A stretch of DNA of 64,000 nucleotides. It comes from Silurus meridionalis (lineage: Eukaryota > Chordata > Actinopteri > Siluriformes > Siluridae). The stretch spans positions 13,791,990 to 13,855,989 of the forward strand of contig NC_060892.1 of the NCBI RefSeq assembly GCF_014805685.1. Direction: 5' to 3'. Both the position numbers and the translations under genes were made by a program. The notes beneath the pieces were generated by a model. It worked only from the letters and a program-made list of their open reading frames with translations, had not been told where the DNA came from and searched no databases. This document shows, piece by piece, positions 1 to 20,576 of the stretch; within the stretch, counting starts at the first letter, position 1; each line of letters starts with the position of its first letter.

Positions 1-21
1 ACAGACAGACAGACAGATAGT

Positions 22-66
<45 letters not shown>

Positions 67-105
67 TGATTGATTGATTGATAGATAGATAGATAGATAG
101 ATAGT
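1..105. repeat. (GATA)n/(GATT)n tetranucleotide microsatellite
   Basis: A run of GACA, then GATA, then GATT, then GATA units starts at the window edge and decays into TAG triplets near position 105. It is a compound tetranucleotide microsatellite cut by the window boundary. Confidence 0.95.
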
Positions 106-463
106 AGTAATAGTAGTAGTATGAGATTTAAGGTACAACTAATACAACACGTGTATATAAGTACGTTTTTAACATATTTTTATATTAATAAATGTATTAC
201 ATACTTAACTAAGTGCTATTTTATGACCTTTGCGTCACTTTCATTTATGCTGCCACGGCGGCGTTTATGCAATAATGCGTATTCAATTAACTTATTTTAT
301 AAGTTAATTGAATTATGATCCTGTTACATATTTACTTGTATGAGTAAACTCGTTATCTAATGAAGCAGGGAAATATAACTACTATGACTTGCAGCTTCGT
401 GGGGATCCGAGATGAAACAGCATTTAATTAAACAGACGCCAGAGGGCGCGTGAGAACTATGCT

Positions 464-790
464 ATGAAAATATATGCCTCTTCTTCTTCTTCTTTCGGCT
501 GCTGCCATCAGGGGTCGCCACAACGGATCATCGGTCTCCTTACTACTCTGTCCTCTTCATTTGCCTCTTTCAAACTATCTGCATGTCTTTCCCTTACCAC
601 ACCCATAAACCTCCTCTTTGGCCTTTTCCTCCTTTGTGGTGGCTCCATCCTCAGCATTCTCCTACCTGCTTTCTACTCTCACCACAAATCACAATATTAT
701 TCGCAAACATCATAGTCCACAGAGACTCCTGTCTGACCTCGTCTGTCAACCTGTCCATCACCACTGCATTAAGGAAAGGGCTCAGTGTCT
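464..790 (-). mobile_element. RTE-like LINE 3' fragment with internal deletion
   Basis: Read on the minus strand, this contains the 3' end of the same non-LTR retrotransposon that is better preserved at 15812-17166; both share the 'ggggtcgccac' segment near the end. Here that end is joined directly to an upstream piece of the reverse transcriptase (around 651-780, minus) reading VVMDRLTDEVRQES and a mutated FADD box (FANN). A large internal deletion has removed what lies between. It is a dead fragment. The clade name is tentative. Confidence 0.75.
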
Positions 791-849
791 GTTCTAAAAA
801 AATCAAATGTCTGTGCGTATATTTTAATTTAGAACTTCTGATAAAGACT

Positions 850-1245
850 ACATTCTGAAGGAGCGTTAAAGAAGGTCTTTTCTCCCTGCTGCTATTAGAC
901 TTTACAATCAAAGCTGCTCCCAGTGAACTTTTACCCATAATACACACTGTTATTACTGTTTAATGGTGTAATAGTTACTGTTTTACTGTGAAATAATACT
1001 ACCTATGTGCAATATCACCTGCAATATGTGCAATATTACCTGTGTGCAATACTACCTGCAATACGTATTTTTTTCTCATTTGTATTTATTCATTGTGTTG
1101 TGTATATACACTTGTATACTATAGTATGTCTATTGTTCTTTCTTTTATATATTTGCATTTATTTTTTATTTTTTCATGCTGCTGTAACAAAGAAATTTCC
1201 CCACTGTGGGACGAATAAAGATTTATCTTATCTTATCTTCACTAA
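850..1245 (+). mobile_element. CR1/L2/Rex1-like LINE 3' end with (TTATC)n tail
   Basis: A plus-strand frame around 870-920 encodes the typical C-terminal end of a fish non-LTR reverse transcriptase ORF (RRSFLPAAIRLYNQS). AT-rich 3' UTR follows, then the signature 'tttccccactgtggga', an AATAAA and a short TTATC repeat tail ending near 1245. This is a severely 5'-truncated copy. Confidence 0.75.
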
Positions 1246-1764
1246 ACTTGTTAATTTCAACATGTTGATAAATATACAGGATAGATGAAAAAAATTTACA
1301 ATTTTATAAATATGAAGTAATTAAAATATATTTATTTATATATTAAACATTTGCCGTTACAAAGAGGCATTTAAAGTCTTAATGAGTAAGATATTAATAA
1401 AAATATAACTGCAATTAATTTATATATATGTACTGTTATTTTGTAAGCTGTAATTAAACTTGCATAGTCTAGTATGAGAGGTGTTTGTATTACAAACTCT
1501 TCACTGAAGCAGACACTTTGCCTCAGTATTTACAGTAATTAATGATATTTAAAGTAGATCTCACATTAGCTGACAAAATATACTCTTTAAAAACAAGAAA
1601 ACAAGTGCCAAATAAGACAAATATTATTCAACTTAGATCAGTTTCAAATAATATATTAAAAAATATTGATATTTCAGGTTAATTGTTGTACATTCTTCAA
1701 GCCCACAGATTTATGACTCGCATATCTCCAGGGGTTTGTTAAATCAGACAGCACTGGTGGATTT

Positions 1765-10116
<8,352 letters not shown>

Positions 10117-10483
10117 AGTTGCAGTCAGTGTTCTGAGCGGATAAAAAAGTAGATCGCGTGAGAAGCACTGTTCATATGTTTGCGAAACTCACGCACGAAC
10201 GTCGCACATATAATGAGCGTATATTAAAGAGGCGGATCCCAGAACTTTAGGTATTAGGACCAGTGCATACTTTACACCACCCGCACTGAAATCACACCAC
10301 CGCGTTGTCCTCCTGCTGCAATCAAATGTCGCATAATCTAAAGCACTGATTATTAATGATATTCCACGACGGATTAATAAAGTTATGTCGCAATAAACTG
10401 CAAGTCCAAATTTGTAAGCAGTGACTAGTAATGCGAAATCACAAAGGCCAAGTGATACCTCACCATGATTAGTCAAATGATGA

Positions 10484-10491
10484 TCACGTGA
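10484..10491. promoter_or_regulatory. Palindromic E-box TCACGTGA upstream of nqo1
   Basis: A perfect TCACGTGA palindrome inside 'gatcacgtgacatcacg', about 370 bp upstream of the start codon of the minus-strand quinone oxidoreductase gene. Such CACGTG cores bind bHLH-ZIP factors (USF, MITF/TFE). The transcription start is unknown, so function is inference. Confidence 0.3.
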
Positions 10492-11392
10492 CATCACGCC
10501 ATCCTGCTTGTATTTATTCCATTATTTTTAGTGCTTTTAGTGTCCACAAAATGGAGCTCACGTCTCAGTTTTCTTCCTGGATATTTTATGAGACCAGGTG
10601 ATATAGACCGTGTCATGTAAATTGGTTGTTTTGCATGCTTGCATGCTCTCTGGAGATGGAAATGCTGTACTGTCAAGAGAGCTTAACGTAAAAAACAGCT
10701 GACATGCCTGTGGGGGGGAGGGAAAAGAGACTAAACAAATTTTTGTATATCATAGGCCTACTTATGACTCGTGTTCCTGCGCAATAGAAAAATCCATCAC
10801 CGAACCCCCTTAATGGTTTCCACTCCAAATAACATTCATTGCAAGCTATCGGCTGCTAGCATTAAAACGAATGGTTTCCGTTTAAGGTGTCTTTGTGTAC
10901 ATCATTTAATTATTATAATAAAAAATTTTTCAACTGCCCCTATTTGTGTTCAGTAAATAGCAACATGTGATCTAAAAGTTGCCAAACATGTTCTGTTAGT
11001 CCTCAATGGCTTCCAGCAGCCATAAAATAGTACCAACAGAACAACAGCAATTTACCCAAAATTCTCTAGAATGTCTTTGCATGTGGAACTTCCAAGCACT
11101 AAATCAATAACTGGGTGTCCAACAAGCACAAATAGGTGTGATTGGCTTTAAAAGCAAAAAAGGAAAACAAGCACATGAAATGCTGTTACTGAACTGAGAC
11201 TAGTTGGACCGGTCATTGGACAAAGAGCAGTATGAAACCTTATAGCATACCACAATCAGAAAAGTATATCTTAAAAAATTTTAAACAAAGAAAAAAATGC
11301 TGGCATTCACCACCCGTAAATGTAACGCAAAACAAACCAACTGCCTAATTACTTGTTTATTTACTCTTTTCAGTCATATAGAGTTTATCATG

Positions 11393-11393
<1 letters not shown>

Positions 11394-11443
<50 letters not shown>
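11394..11443. repeat. (TG)n microsatellite
   Basis: Twenty-five uninterrupted TG dinucleotides in intergenic DNA. Confidence 0.97.
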
Positions 11444-11444
<1 letters not shown>

Positions 11445-12811
11445 ATTTATTATTTTATTTTTTTGCACAGAGTAACTGTATGATGCAAAACTATTGGATC
11501 TAGAAAGGTTGCACAAGCACACAACCGCACACAGAACTACAGAGTGTTGGGATTTAATTTCCAAATGCACTGCTAGAATTAGTAGAATAGCAATACATGC
11601 AATATATTTTATAGGTTAGCATGTGTTTGAATTATATGTACACCAACTTTTCTCCTAAAATTTGCTTCTAGAATTTAAACCTAAATGCAACCCCAAGCCT
11701 TGACCGTCCTGCATTTTTATTTTCTAGTTGGAATATTTTGGAATTTTTAGGAAATTCAACCATTTTATTATATATCAGTAATAAAATGGCAGCTACAAAC
11801 CTTGCAAAATCAATCTTTTTATTTAGTAAAAGTATAAGCAAATGCCCCTGTGTGAAAAGCTTCTAACCAGAAGATGTAGGTATTAGGCTATTAATGTCAG
11901 TGTTCGCACATGATTATTAATTTGGTTCAGTGGCCATGTTAGAGTTTGCATTGTATCTTTATGGTGTCACAGATTTCCCCTTAATGCAAAACCTCTTAAT
12001 AATGTGCAAGCTCTCCATAAACATATACCTTACAAAAAATAATAGTTTTACTGTATTCTTATTATTTATATATTTCCTCCTTTACTGTGGATTGCATAAA
12101 ACCCTTGGAACTATGCCATAGTACCTGCAGAGGCCACATACACCTTTTCTTATTTTGTATACTCAGCATACTTTCATCGCATGCCACTGCTAATAGTTGC
12201 GTAACTAATGTAATTAATGTAAAATTTAACCAGGCATATGGTACAATACACCCTTAGTGAGAAACAATTTTATGCACACAATGACACACCTTCAATCCAC
12301 CTGCAGGCTCGATCACCAGAATGTGCATTTTAAAAAGACAACAGAAAACAAATTTAAGAGCTAGTTAAGAGTTGTCTAGCTTATCTGCAGAAGCCAAACC
12401 TTTCAGGAGCTAAGCTTCTTGTACAAAAAGTATAAACTCCCTGTCTGGGATACTTTCTGTGTCAGTATATTTTGAATCTCTGTATAGTATATGGACCATT
12501 TCCTTTCAACTAGTTGAATAATGATTTTGACACAGCTGTAAATGCAGCTGTAACCGCATACTAGTAGTCTAGTCACTGCTTCCAGCTCTGTATAATGTTT
12601 CTGGTACACCTGAGCCAGTACAAAAGCTGCAGACACCCTCTGAACAAACATTTCATGGCTGGATAAGAAAAAATATGTAACAAAACAATATGAAAAAAAC
12701 ATAAAAGCAATTTTAAAATAGATACTGCTATTTGTACCACCATGCAAACTCACACTATATGTACAATTACTGATTGTCTGTATAGTCTATGGTGGCCGAG
12801 AAGTGCAAAAC

Positions 12812-13045
12812 ACATTAACAAATCAGAAAACAAATTGACAAATTAAAAACCCACTAACAAATCCAAAAACAAAATAACAAATGCAAAAACAAAATAACAA
12901 ATAAGAAAGCACAATAACAAATCCAAAAACAAAATAACTAATGCAAAAACAACTGAACAAATACAAAAACAAATGAACAAATAAACAAACCCAAAAACAA
13001 AATTACAAATCCACGAACACATTAACAAATCCGAAAACACAACGA
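12812..13045. repeat. Left minisatellite array (about 20-nt units)
   Basis: Roughly a dozen degenerate units of 'aacaaatccaaaaacaaaat' in tandem. A stretch at 13016-13040 recurs exactly inverted at 15454-15478. There are no constant-length spacers, so this is not CRISPR-like. Confidence 0.85.
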
Positions 13046-14431
13046 CAATTCAGACAAACCGTAAAAGGTAGGTACAGTTTGTGAATGGAACACTTACCGA
13101 TCATTGGACGAGACACCTGTCGTTCAAGATATACAAGAAGTATGAAATCTTATAACTTTGTTTCTTGTACATGTGTAAAGTTCCTCATTTGGGAACTTTA
13201 AACTGCGTCGCAATGCTTTGGGAACGCCTCGCTTGTACATGCTCTGAACCACATGAAAAATACGGCCAAGTTGTGACGTCATCAGCGGGCGACGTCTCGT
13301 AAACCCTGAAGCTACAAAATGGCTGCGCGGTGGTAGCGACACTAGCTTCTGCTTGTTCAGGTAAGCGCTTTGTTTGTGTATCTGTGCAGTCATAAGCTTA
13401 CATGCAGGCATAATTCCGATGTGTTGTTTGCTTAGCTTAGGAGCATGCTTAGTCGGTTCTCGTGGGAGTCGGCTTTTAGCATTTTTAGCCGTGTGGCTAT
13501 GCGCTCCCGGCTGCTGGCCGAGCTGCCATTCCCTAGGGAAAGCACTCATTCGGCGGTTCCTTCTCCCGGTGCATGTAACGTGGTGCTTCGTATTTCTTCC
13601 TCCGAGGAGGGTGAATTTTCAGGGCATGCTTTCTGTCGCAGCTCAGGTCCCGCGCTCGATGGTCGCGGGGATTGCGGGCCGGCCTAGCACTATGCTTGAA
13701 GATGGATGAGTTCTCTCCAGCCGCTCCTGCTGGGCCGAGCTCCCATTTAATGCGGTGATCCATATTTCTTCCTCCGAGGAGGGAGAATTGTCGGATGCTA
13801 GCGAGCACATGATGATTCCCGGCCTACACAATGAGCGAAATTTAGTGGGGTTCAGGGAATGTGGCTATGGGGAGATGCCCAGGGGTAGAGACGCTGGCTG
13901 GCTATCTCTCCCCAGGTGATGCATCGCTGAAGGCTTCGGTATTGCCTACAAAAGCCACTTCGGCTCTAGTAGGTAGGGCTATGCAGCAGGTCAGGCCAGG
14001 GGTTGCCTCCACACGATGAGTGTGTTGCAGGCATACCAGGCTGACCTGCTATTTGAGATTGCGAAGGGTTTCGGCTCTGGGGCTGACGGTTAGAAGTTAC
14101 GTTGAGCTGCGAGCTAACCTTTGGGGCCACCAAGGTACGGCGCGGTGGTCAATGTCAGCCCTAGTAGCCAAATAAGGGCTTCTGTAGCTCACCCTGTACG
14201 TGGAGATTCCTGGCAGGGACAGGGCTTCCTTCTGAACGCCCCGGCGGCTTGTTCTGGCAACGCTGTAGGTAAGGGCAATTGCTGTTGGGTTCAGGAGACC
14301 AGGAGGGTTTCAGTGGTACTTTCCCACCGCTCCCATGTGGCTGCTCAGCGGCAGCCTCAGCCTGGTATGTCAAGGCATCATGTAGCCCGGTCGTCCTCGC
14401 CTCTAATAAACAAAAGGCTGGTTTGTTAACC

Positions 14432-14722
14432 CTGCCACAGGATGTGTTCCAGGGCGAAACCTCCCTCCAGCTATCTGCTCCCTCTATTTCCGCCCTAAAG
14501 ATCGTTGCAGATGGGGGAGACCTGCTGCCTCTCAGGAGGTGCCGACGGCTGCAGTATACTGCTCCAGCCGTTCGGGTACTTGAGGCCAGTCTGCTAGCCC
14601 TGCCACAGGATGTGTTTCAGGGCGCAGCCTCTCTCCAGTGGCCTGCTGCCTCTTTTTCTGCCCAAAAGATTGCTGCGGATGGGGGAGACCCGCCGCCTCT
14701 CAGGTGGCTTCAATGGCTGTAG
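14432..14722 (+). repeat. In-frame tandem duplication in DIRS gag-like ORF
   Basis: The segment starting 'ctgccacaggatgtgtt' at 14432 recurs at 14600. The 168-nt period is exactly 56 codons, and both copies lie in one open frame (14279-14722). The second copy is incomplete and diverged, so the duplication is not recent. Confidence 0.75.
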
Positions 14723-15453
14723 GGCAACGCTCCAGCTGCCCTGAGTGGGTCAGAGGCCAACCCCGAGGGGTTGTTTCCCTTGAGGGACTTTTTGCCAGGC
14801 TGGGAAAGGCTGTCAGAGGTATCTCAGTGGGTCCTGCGTAATATAGAGGGAGGCTACTCAATTCAAAATTGGGTCCTCTCCTCCCCGGTTCAACATAATG
14901 TGTCCCATGGTGGGACCCGAGCAGGCTCTGGTCCTGGAACAGGAGGTGCGTGCTCTCCTGAGGAAAGGGGACATTGCACACAGGAGGTTCCTGGGGTTTG
15001 CTTTCGGGGGTGAAGCTTACCAATACCGGGTCCTCCCGTTTGGCCTGAAACTCTCACCCGCACCTTCACGAAGTGCGTGAATGCAGCGCTGACCCTGCTG
15101 CGGCTCGAGTGCATCCACATTTTGAATTATATCGACAACTGATTGATATTCGCTCGTTTAGAGCGCTCGATCAGTCTGGAATCGAAATGTCGTTCTCAAC
15201 AGGACGGTTGAATTGGAGAGCAGATGCCCTTTCGAGGCAAGGGCAGAGGCCTGGGGAATGAAGACTCCACCCCAAGGTGGTGGAGCAGATATGGCAGAGG
15301 TTTTACAGAGCACAGATGGATCTGTTTGCGACTCAGGACACTTCACACTGTCCCCTCTGGTTCTCTCTCTCTCTCACCCAGCCCCATTAGGTCTGGACGC
15401 CTTCCCCTCGATCGCGCTGCTCTTGTGAGTTCTGGAGAGAGTTTGCCAGAAAG

Positions 15454-15545
15454 GTGTTTTCGGATTTGTTAATGTGTTTGCGGGTTTGTTATTTTGTTTT
15501 TGGATTTGTTCATTTGTTTTCGGATGTTATTTTGTTTTTTTATTT
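15454..15545. repeat. Right minisatellite array, inverted
   Basis: A few units of 'ggatttgttattttgttt' type, the inverse of the array at 12812-13045. The first 25 bases are an exact inverted match to 13016-13040. Confidence 0.85.
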
Positions 15546-15811
15546 TTTGTTTGTTGCCTTTTCCATCACTGCCACATTTGTGTTAGCTATGTGTTTATCT
15601 ATTTATTTATGGTTTCCAATGTTGGCCAAATTAGTAAGATTTGCTGTGCAGTATGGATGATATACTGTAAAAGTTTCTGCCTTTAAAAGCTGTGGTGTTC
15701 TGTTGAATATAAAGTCAAACTAAACTGCTTATTGTGTATCTTAATAGCTTAAACACATAATAATCACATCATAAACAATACAACTCAATTAGTAGGCAGT
15801 ACACAGTTAAT

Positions 15812-17166
15812 CTTCTTCTTCTTTTGGCTTTCTTTCATTAGGGGTCGCCACAGCGGATCATCCTTCTCTATACCCCTATGTCCTGTACATCTACCTTTTT
15901 CACCCCAACCACCTGCATGTCTTCCCTCACCACATCCATAAACCTCCTCTTTGGCCTTCCTCTTTTCCTCCCTTATGGTGGCTCCATCCTTTGCATTCAC
16001 CTATCCGATATACCCCATGTTCCTCCTCTGCACATGTCAAACCATCTCAATTGAAACCTCCCTCACCTTGTCTCCAAAACGTCCTACATACGCTGTCCCT
16101 CTAATAAACTTGTTTCTAATTCTGTCCACCCTCGTCACTCCCAACGAAAACCGTAACATCTTCAGCTCTGCTACCACCAGCTCCACCTCCTGCTTTTTAG
16201 TCAATACCACTGTCTCTAAACCATACAACATCGCAGGTCTCACCACAGTCCTATAAACTTTCCTTTTCTTGCAGATACCCTTCTATCACAAATTACTCCT
16301 GCCACTCTTCTCCGCTCACCCCACCCTGCCTGCAGTCTTTTCTTCACTTCTCTAACACACTCTCCATTCCTTTGCACTGTTGATCCCAGGTACCTAAACT
16401 CCTCCACCTTCTTCACCTCTTCTCCCTGCAACCACACCATTCCACTGCCTTCCCTTTAAATTTCCACATATTTACTCTGTCTTACTCCTACTTACTTTCA
16501 TTCCCCCTCACTCCAACGCATATCTCCACCTCTCCAGGCTCTTCTCAACCTACTCCCTACTCTCACCACAAATTACAATATCATCCACAAACATCATGGT
16601 CCACGGAGACTCTGTCTGACCTCGTCTGTCAACCTGTCCATCACCACTGCAAACAGGAAATGGTTTAGAGTCAATCCTTGATGCAATCCAACCTCCACCT
16701 TAAACCATCATTCTGACTGCACACTTCACTGCTCTCCCACTGTCCTCATACATGTCCTGCACCACCCTTACATACTTCTCTGACACACCTGACTTCCTCA
16801 TACAATACCACAACTTCTCTCTTGGCACCCTGTTGTATGCTTTCTCAAAATCCACAAACACACAATGCAACTCCTTCTGACCTTCTCTATACTTCTCTAT
16901 CAACATTCTCAAAGCCAATAATGCGTCTTTGGTGCTCTTCCTCGGCATGAAACCATACTGTTGCTCACAGATGGTCACCTCTTCTCTCAGCCTGGCTTCC
17001 ACTACTCTTTCCCATAACTTCATGGTGTGACTGATCGACTTTATTCCGCTGTAGTTACTGCAGGTCTGCACATCCTTAATCTTAAAGATCGGTACCAGCA
17101 CACTCCTTCTCCATTCCTCAGGCATCCTCTCACCTTCCAAAATCCTGTTAAACAATTTTGTTAAAA
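15812..17166 (-). mobile_element. 5'-truncated RTE-like LINE with perfect 15-bp TSD
   Basis: Minus-strand frames carry a reverse transcriptase. 17155-16700 has GERMPEEWRRSVLVPIFK, YGFMPRKSTKDALLALR and VFVDFEKAYNRVP (the first catalytic aspartate, in a DFEKAY box). 16440-16240 has FRYLGSTVQRNGE. 16246-16037 has the C-terminal LYGLETVVLTKKQE and LGVTRVDRIRNKFI. The frames are shifted against each other. The element is flanked by the perfect direct repeat 'cagtacacagttaat' at 15797-15811 and 17167-17181, and ends in an AAG-rich tail. There is no endonuclease domain, so it is 5'-truncated. The RTE-like label is tentative. Confidence 0.88.
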
Positions 17167-17269
17167 CAGTACACAGTTAATACACTATATTATCAATGTT
17201 TATTTACAAATGACATTCAAACACCCATATTTGTATGTTAAAGATTACATTTCAGATTTATCTGCTGTT

Positions 17270-17620
17270 ATCATAAGCGCTATCGTTCTGAGAAGGCTTT
17301 TCACTTAAATGTTTGAGCAAGGCTGTGGGGATTTGTCTTCATTCAACTACATCCCATAGGTAATCAGTGAGGGTGATATCAGGGCTCTGTGCAGGATATT
17401 TTACTTTTCTACTCAAGCCCTAACACACAAGAGCTCGATTTTAACAACAGGGACACTGACAGGCTGGAACAGTGTTTCAGCCTCTTAGTATTAGCAAAGG
17501 GATATTTCAATTCTTACAGCATACCAAGACATTCTGTTTAACAGTGTGCTTTTAACATTGTGTCAGTTTGGGAAAGCAACACATAAGTCTGTGAAGGTCA
17601 TGTGTACCAGGGAGTTGTGC
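17270..17620. mobile_element. Old DNA-transposon remnant
   Basis: Degenerate copy of a common fish interspersed repeat, with phrases such as 'ggtgatatcagggctctgtg', 'ggctggaacag' and 'accaagacattctg' in the expected order. No frame is open and no termini are clear. Recognition is by general resemblance only. Confidence 0.4.
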
Positions 17621-17777
17621 TGAGTAGCTTCATCAAACATTTTTTGTTTCAGTTTGTTGAAGATTTTATTTTAGGGTTTATAATAAAAAAAAAAACAATT
17701 TCTGACAAAAAAAAGACCATAAATATAAAAAAAGGTTTTGACTTGGTTTCCAAACCATAGTTAAATAACAGTCAAGT

Positions 17778-17870
17778 AATAATTCAATTCAATTCATTTT
17801 TATTGTATTGTGCTTTTAACAATGGACATTGTCTTAAAACAGCTTTACACAGATAATGCAGTAATAAAGA
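17778..17870 (-). mobile_element. LINE 3' tail (GAATT)n, reverse orientation
   Basis: The inverse of this segment matches the 3' ends at 46230-46310 and 31505-31570 ('agctgctttgagacaatg', 'gctatacaaataaa'-like, then a pentamer tail). It is a very short 5'-truncated insertion of the same LINE. Confidence 0.75.
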
Positions 17871-20576
17871 ATAAATAAAATTGTTAATGTCAAATAATAT
17901 TCACCCATACTGCTTTGTATTACAGAGAGAGGGAGAGTTGTATAACCTTCAGACAGGTCTGTTGTCAAGCATGTTTCAGATTAGTAATTCAAGAATGTGC
18001 CATTGTTCAGCAGATCATATTACAATACAAACATATTTAGGGGTTATTTCATGTTTGTTTGTTTTTTTGCTTAAACATTAAACACACACACGCATTGTTT
18101 CATTGTGACAACAGACCTGGCCTACATGGCAGATCAATTCATATTTAGCATTTTTAAAAGAGACTGATGTTTAGGCTGACCTACAGATGTCCTTTTAATG
18201 TACAATGTCATGGGAACAACACAAACACACACATTTACTACCAGCTACTGTCCAAACTCCAGTGGCCTGTGCTTTCTGTTTGTGTATACTCAATTAAATT
18301 ATATTACATATAGTCTATTATATGGCTGCCCTATTGTCTGCTGCTGCCTCGTAATAAACGTGTCCTGGACAAATGTTATTTTAATTTTATGAGAAATAAT
18401 AACAATAAAATGTCATTTGACTAAACTGCGTTATGCTGAAATACTGTGCAACGGTTTTTAACGGTGAAATGGTGTGTAAATAAGGGCATGCATAAATGAA
18501 TACAGTGCCATCTACTGGTTGAATGTGGGGCTGTAGGTAGTGAAATTTGGGATTTTTGCAGATTGCATGGGACATGCTGAGGTAAATTGCACCCTAGGTT
18601 TTTTTTAAATACAAATTAGTCTTCCTTTCTAAAGTTTTTTTTAGTGCTTTGTAAAGTGTTAAAAAACACGACATGATTTTGATGTCGATAGCATTGTTTC
18701 ATTACTATGAGGTTCATGTGTGCCTTCATGTGTTTTGTATGGAACTAGTACTGATTTATTTATTATTCTGCACCACAATACTCAATAGATAACACTCACA
18801 CTCCATTGGTTGTGCAGACAAACATGGTGACATGGCCACTTAAGTATTAAGCTTTTTTTTTATTTATCTGATCTCTGAAACTGGAACGAGTTGTTTTAAG
18901 TCCTGTACTTATAGCACAAAAAGTATGAGATCTGAAGGATTTAAATGCTATCCTTTACACGATAGATGACCATATTTATATAGTGTCACTGCTTAAATAT
19001 TTAAACATTTAAATATTTACTCACCTTCTTCCAGGCAAAACCCTATCTGTAATAGGATGTTCAACAAGACATAATCGGTGTTCACAAAACTCTGGCAGTT
19101 TAATGCATGTCAAGAGCTTCAGATATTAATAGCAAGGTTGTTGTGCAAATTGGTCTGGTTTTAATATTCAGAAAGTTCAGATCTTTCTCTTACCTCTTTT
19201 ATCAACAAGGTATCTATACCCATATACCTGTCTCTAACTCAGTGCTGTCTGTCGTTCTTTTTTCGTTTGGCTTTATTTCTAAAGAAAAACACCATGAAAA
19301 AAGCTTTTCAATGCAGGAGCTTTAATGACTTGTAACACTGTCACCATTGTGAAGAACACTTCCATCTTTCGATAATTAGTTACTATTTTTATATTAACAT
19401 ATTAATTAATAAAAGATTTTCCCCTGATTTGCTGTGATTTATACACTGGTTTACATAATATAGACAAAATCTAGGGTTAGGTCAGGGCTAGTAGTTATCA
19501 CATAACTAAAAATTGCACATAAAAACTGCAGTAGGTCAGCAAGTAAGTTTCTTTCTTTTTTTATGTTTTTTAAATGCAGATTTTTTGCCACACCTTCTGA
19601 TTTGTATTTGTTTTCTCCACTCTGAAGGTTTTTATTTTTGCATGAGCAGGTAAATGTTCATGCAAATTAAAACACAAGATAAACTTTACATGATCATGTT
19701 CAGACATCTGTTTTTTTACACACAAAATCTTTAAAATATAAAAAGGTCAAATGTGAGGTAAAGAACTGTTTGTAAAAATCTTTAAAATAAGGAGAGGTAA
19801 AAGCATAAACTCTACAGTTAAATATATGTTGTGCTGCTTCAGTGCCTTGTTCCCCCTCCCTTAGTTCAGAAGAAAGAAGCAGTCTTACAAATGTTTTACA
19901 AAAGATTTGCTCACACTTAGGTGCTCAGTTAATACATTTTACTTAATAAATAAAGACAATCAAATAAGAGATCTTTCAGCTTGCAGCTGGTCAAAATTCC
20001 TCAGGGTGATTTTATGTTTCTGGAATAAAAGTCTTTTTGTATGTTTTCATTGCATTTCACAGTTGCATTGTGCAATTTACATAGGTAAAATCCAGAACCT
20101 TTTATTGCTTTATGATATATGATGACCTTTTTTTTTTATACACTACTCGCAAAATCCCTGAGTGTTTATTAGATGTTGATAAAAAATACCATATTTATTC
20201 ACAGACAGGTGACAAATTATAGAAAAACTGTAGTTCCTGCGATGCTAGTGGCATTTATTTATTTTACTGGCATACTTTGATTCTGTTCCACCCCTTATTG
20301 TTGCTGAAAATCAACACAGTTCTTCTTTCACCATTATTAAATCACCAACTGATGAAATGTCTTGTTGAACATGATGATGCCAAGATGAATTAAAACTGTT
20401 CTTTAGGCTTTTGTCTACCAGCATCTTATTAGATCACAAAGAATTTGTTCATTTGTTACCAGCCTGTATATTAGATAAACTGTTCACATATAAAACAATT
20501 AATATATAATTTCAAGAGTCAATTTGTGAAATTGTCCATATAGACTTTTAAAAACACTTTATATATTCATTCAAAG
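17871..20576. other. Intergenic DNA without recognisable genes
   Basis: AT-rich DNA with only short, unrelated open frames. I saw no conserved coding signal, RNA gene or intact mobile element. Confidence 0.6.

Larger units (their letters stand above)
10117..12811. other. Upstream region of nqo1 and intergenic DNA
   Basis: The first several hundred bases upstream of the quinone oxidoreductase start codon are the likely promoter area. One palindromic E-box (10484-10491) stands out; no canonical antioxidant response element (TGACnnnGC) was found by eye. Beyond about 10700 the DNA is AT-rich with no coding signal apart from a (TG)n run at 11394-11443. Confidence 0.5.
12812..15545 (+). mobile_element. 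DIRS-like retrotransposon relic with minisatellite inverted termini
   Basis: The interior differs sharply from its surroundings, being GC-rich. Plus-strand frames contain relics of a DIRS-type gag and pol. Around 13590 and 13765 ISSSEEGE-like gag motifs occur twice. At 14898-15130 an RT frame reads FLGFAFGGEAYQYRVLPFGL; after a frameshift it reads FTKCVNAALTLLRL and ends in YIDN where the polymerase box should be YxDD. At 15190-15420 a frame resembles the RNase H and downstream pol segment (ADALSRQG, then PLVLSLSHPAPLGLDAF). There are several stops and frameshifts, and most of pol (including any tyrosine recombinase) is missing. The unit is bracketed by arrays of 'aacaaatccaaaaacaaaat'-like units in opposite orientation. 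DIRS elements can have inverted termini, so the arrays may be the element's own ends or a separate foldback element. Confidence 0.7.

Noticed and set aside
10189..10497. 102-aa minus-strand frame upstream of nqo1
   Set aside because: No recognisable domain, no splice or initiation context, and it overlaps the likely promoter.
10117..10780. Antioxidant response element upstream of nqo1
   Set aside because: Scanning both strands for TGACnnnGC by eye found none; 'tgacatcacg' and 'tgactcgtg' miss the GC.
12812..13045. CRISPR-like or centromeric array
   Set aside because: Units are contiguous and degenerate, without unique spacers, and the setting is a vertebrate genome with an inverted partner array 2.5 kb away.
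13374..14842. GC-rich host gene or CpG island
   Set aside because: The overlapping GC-rich frames are parts of a decayed DIRS-like gag/pol, flanked by its termini.
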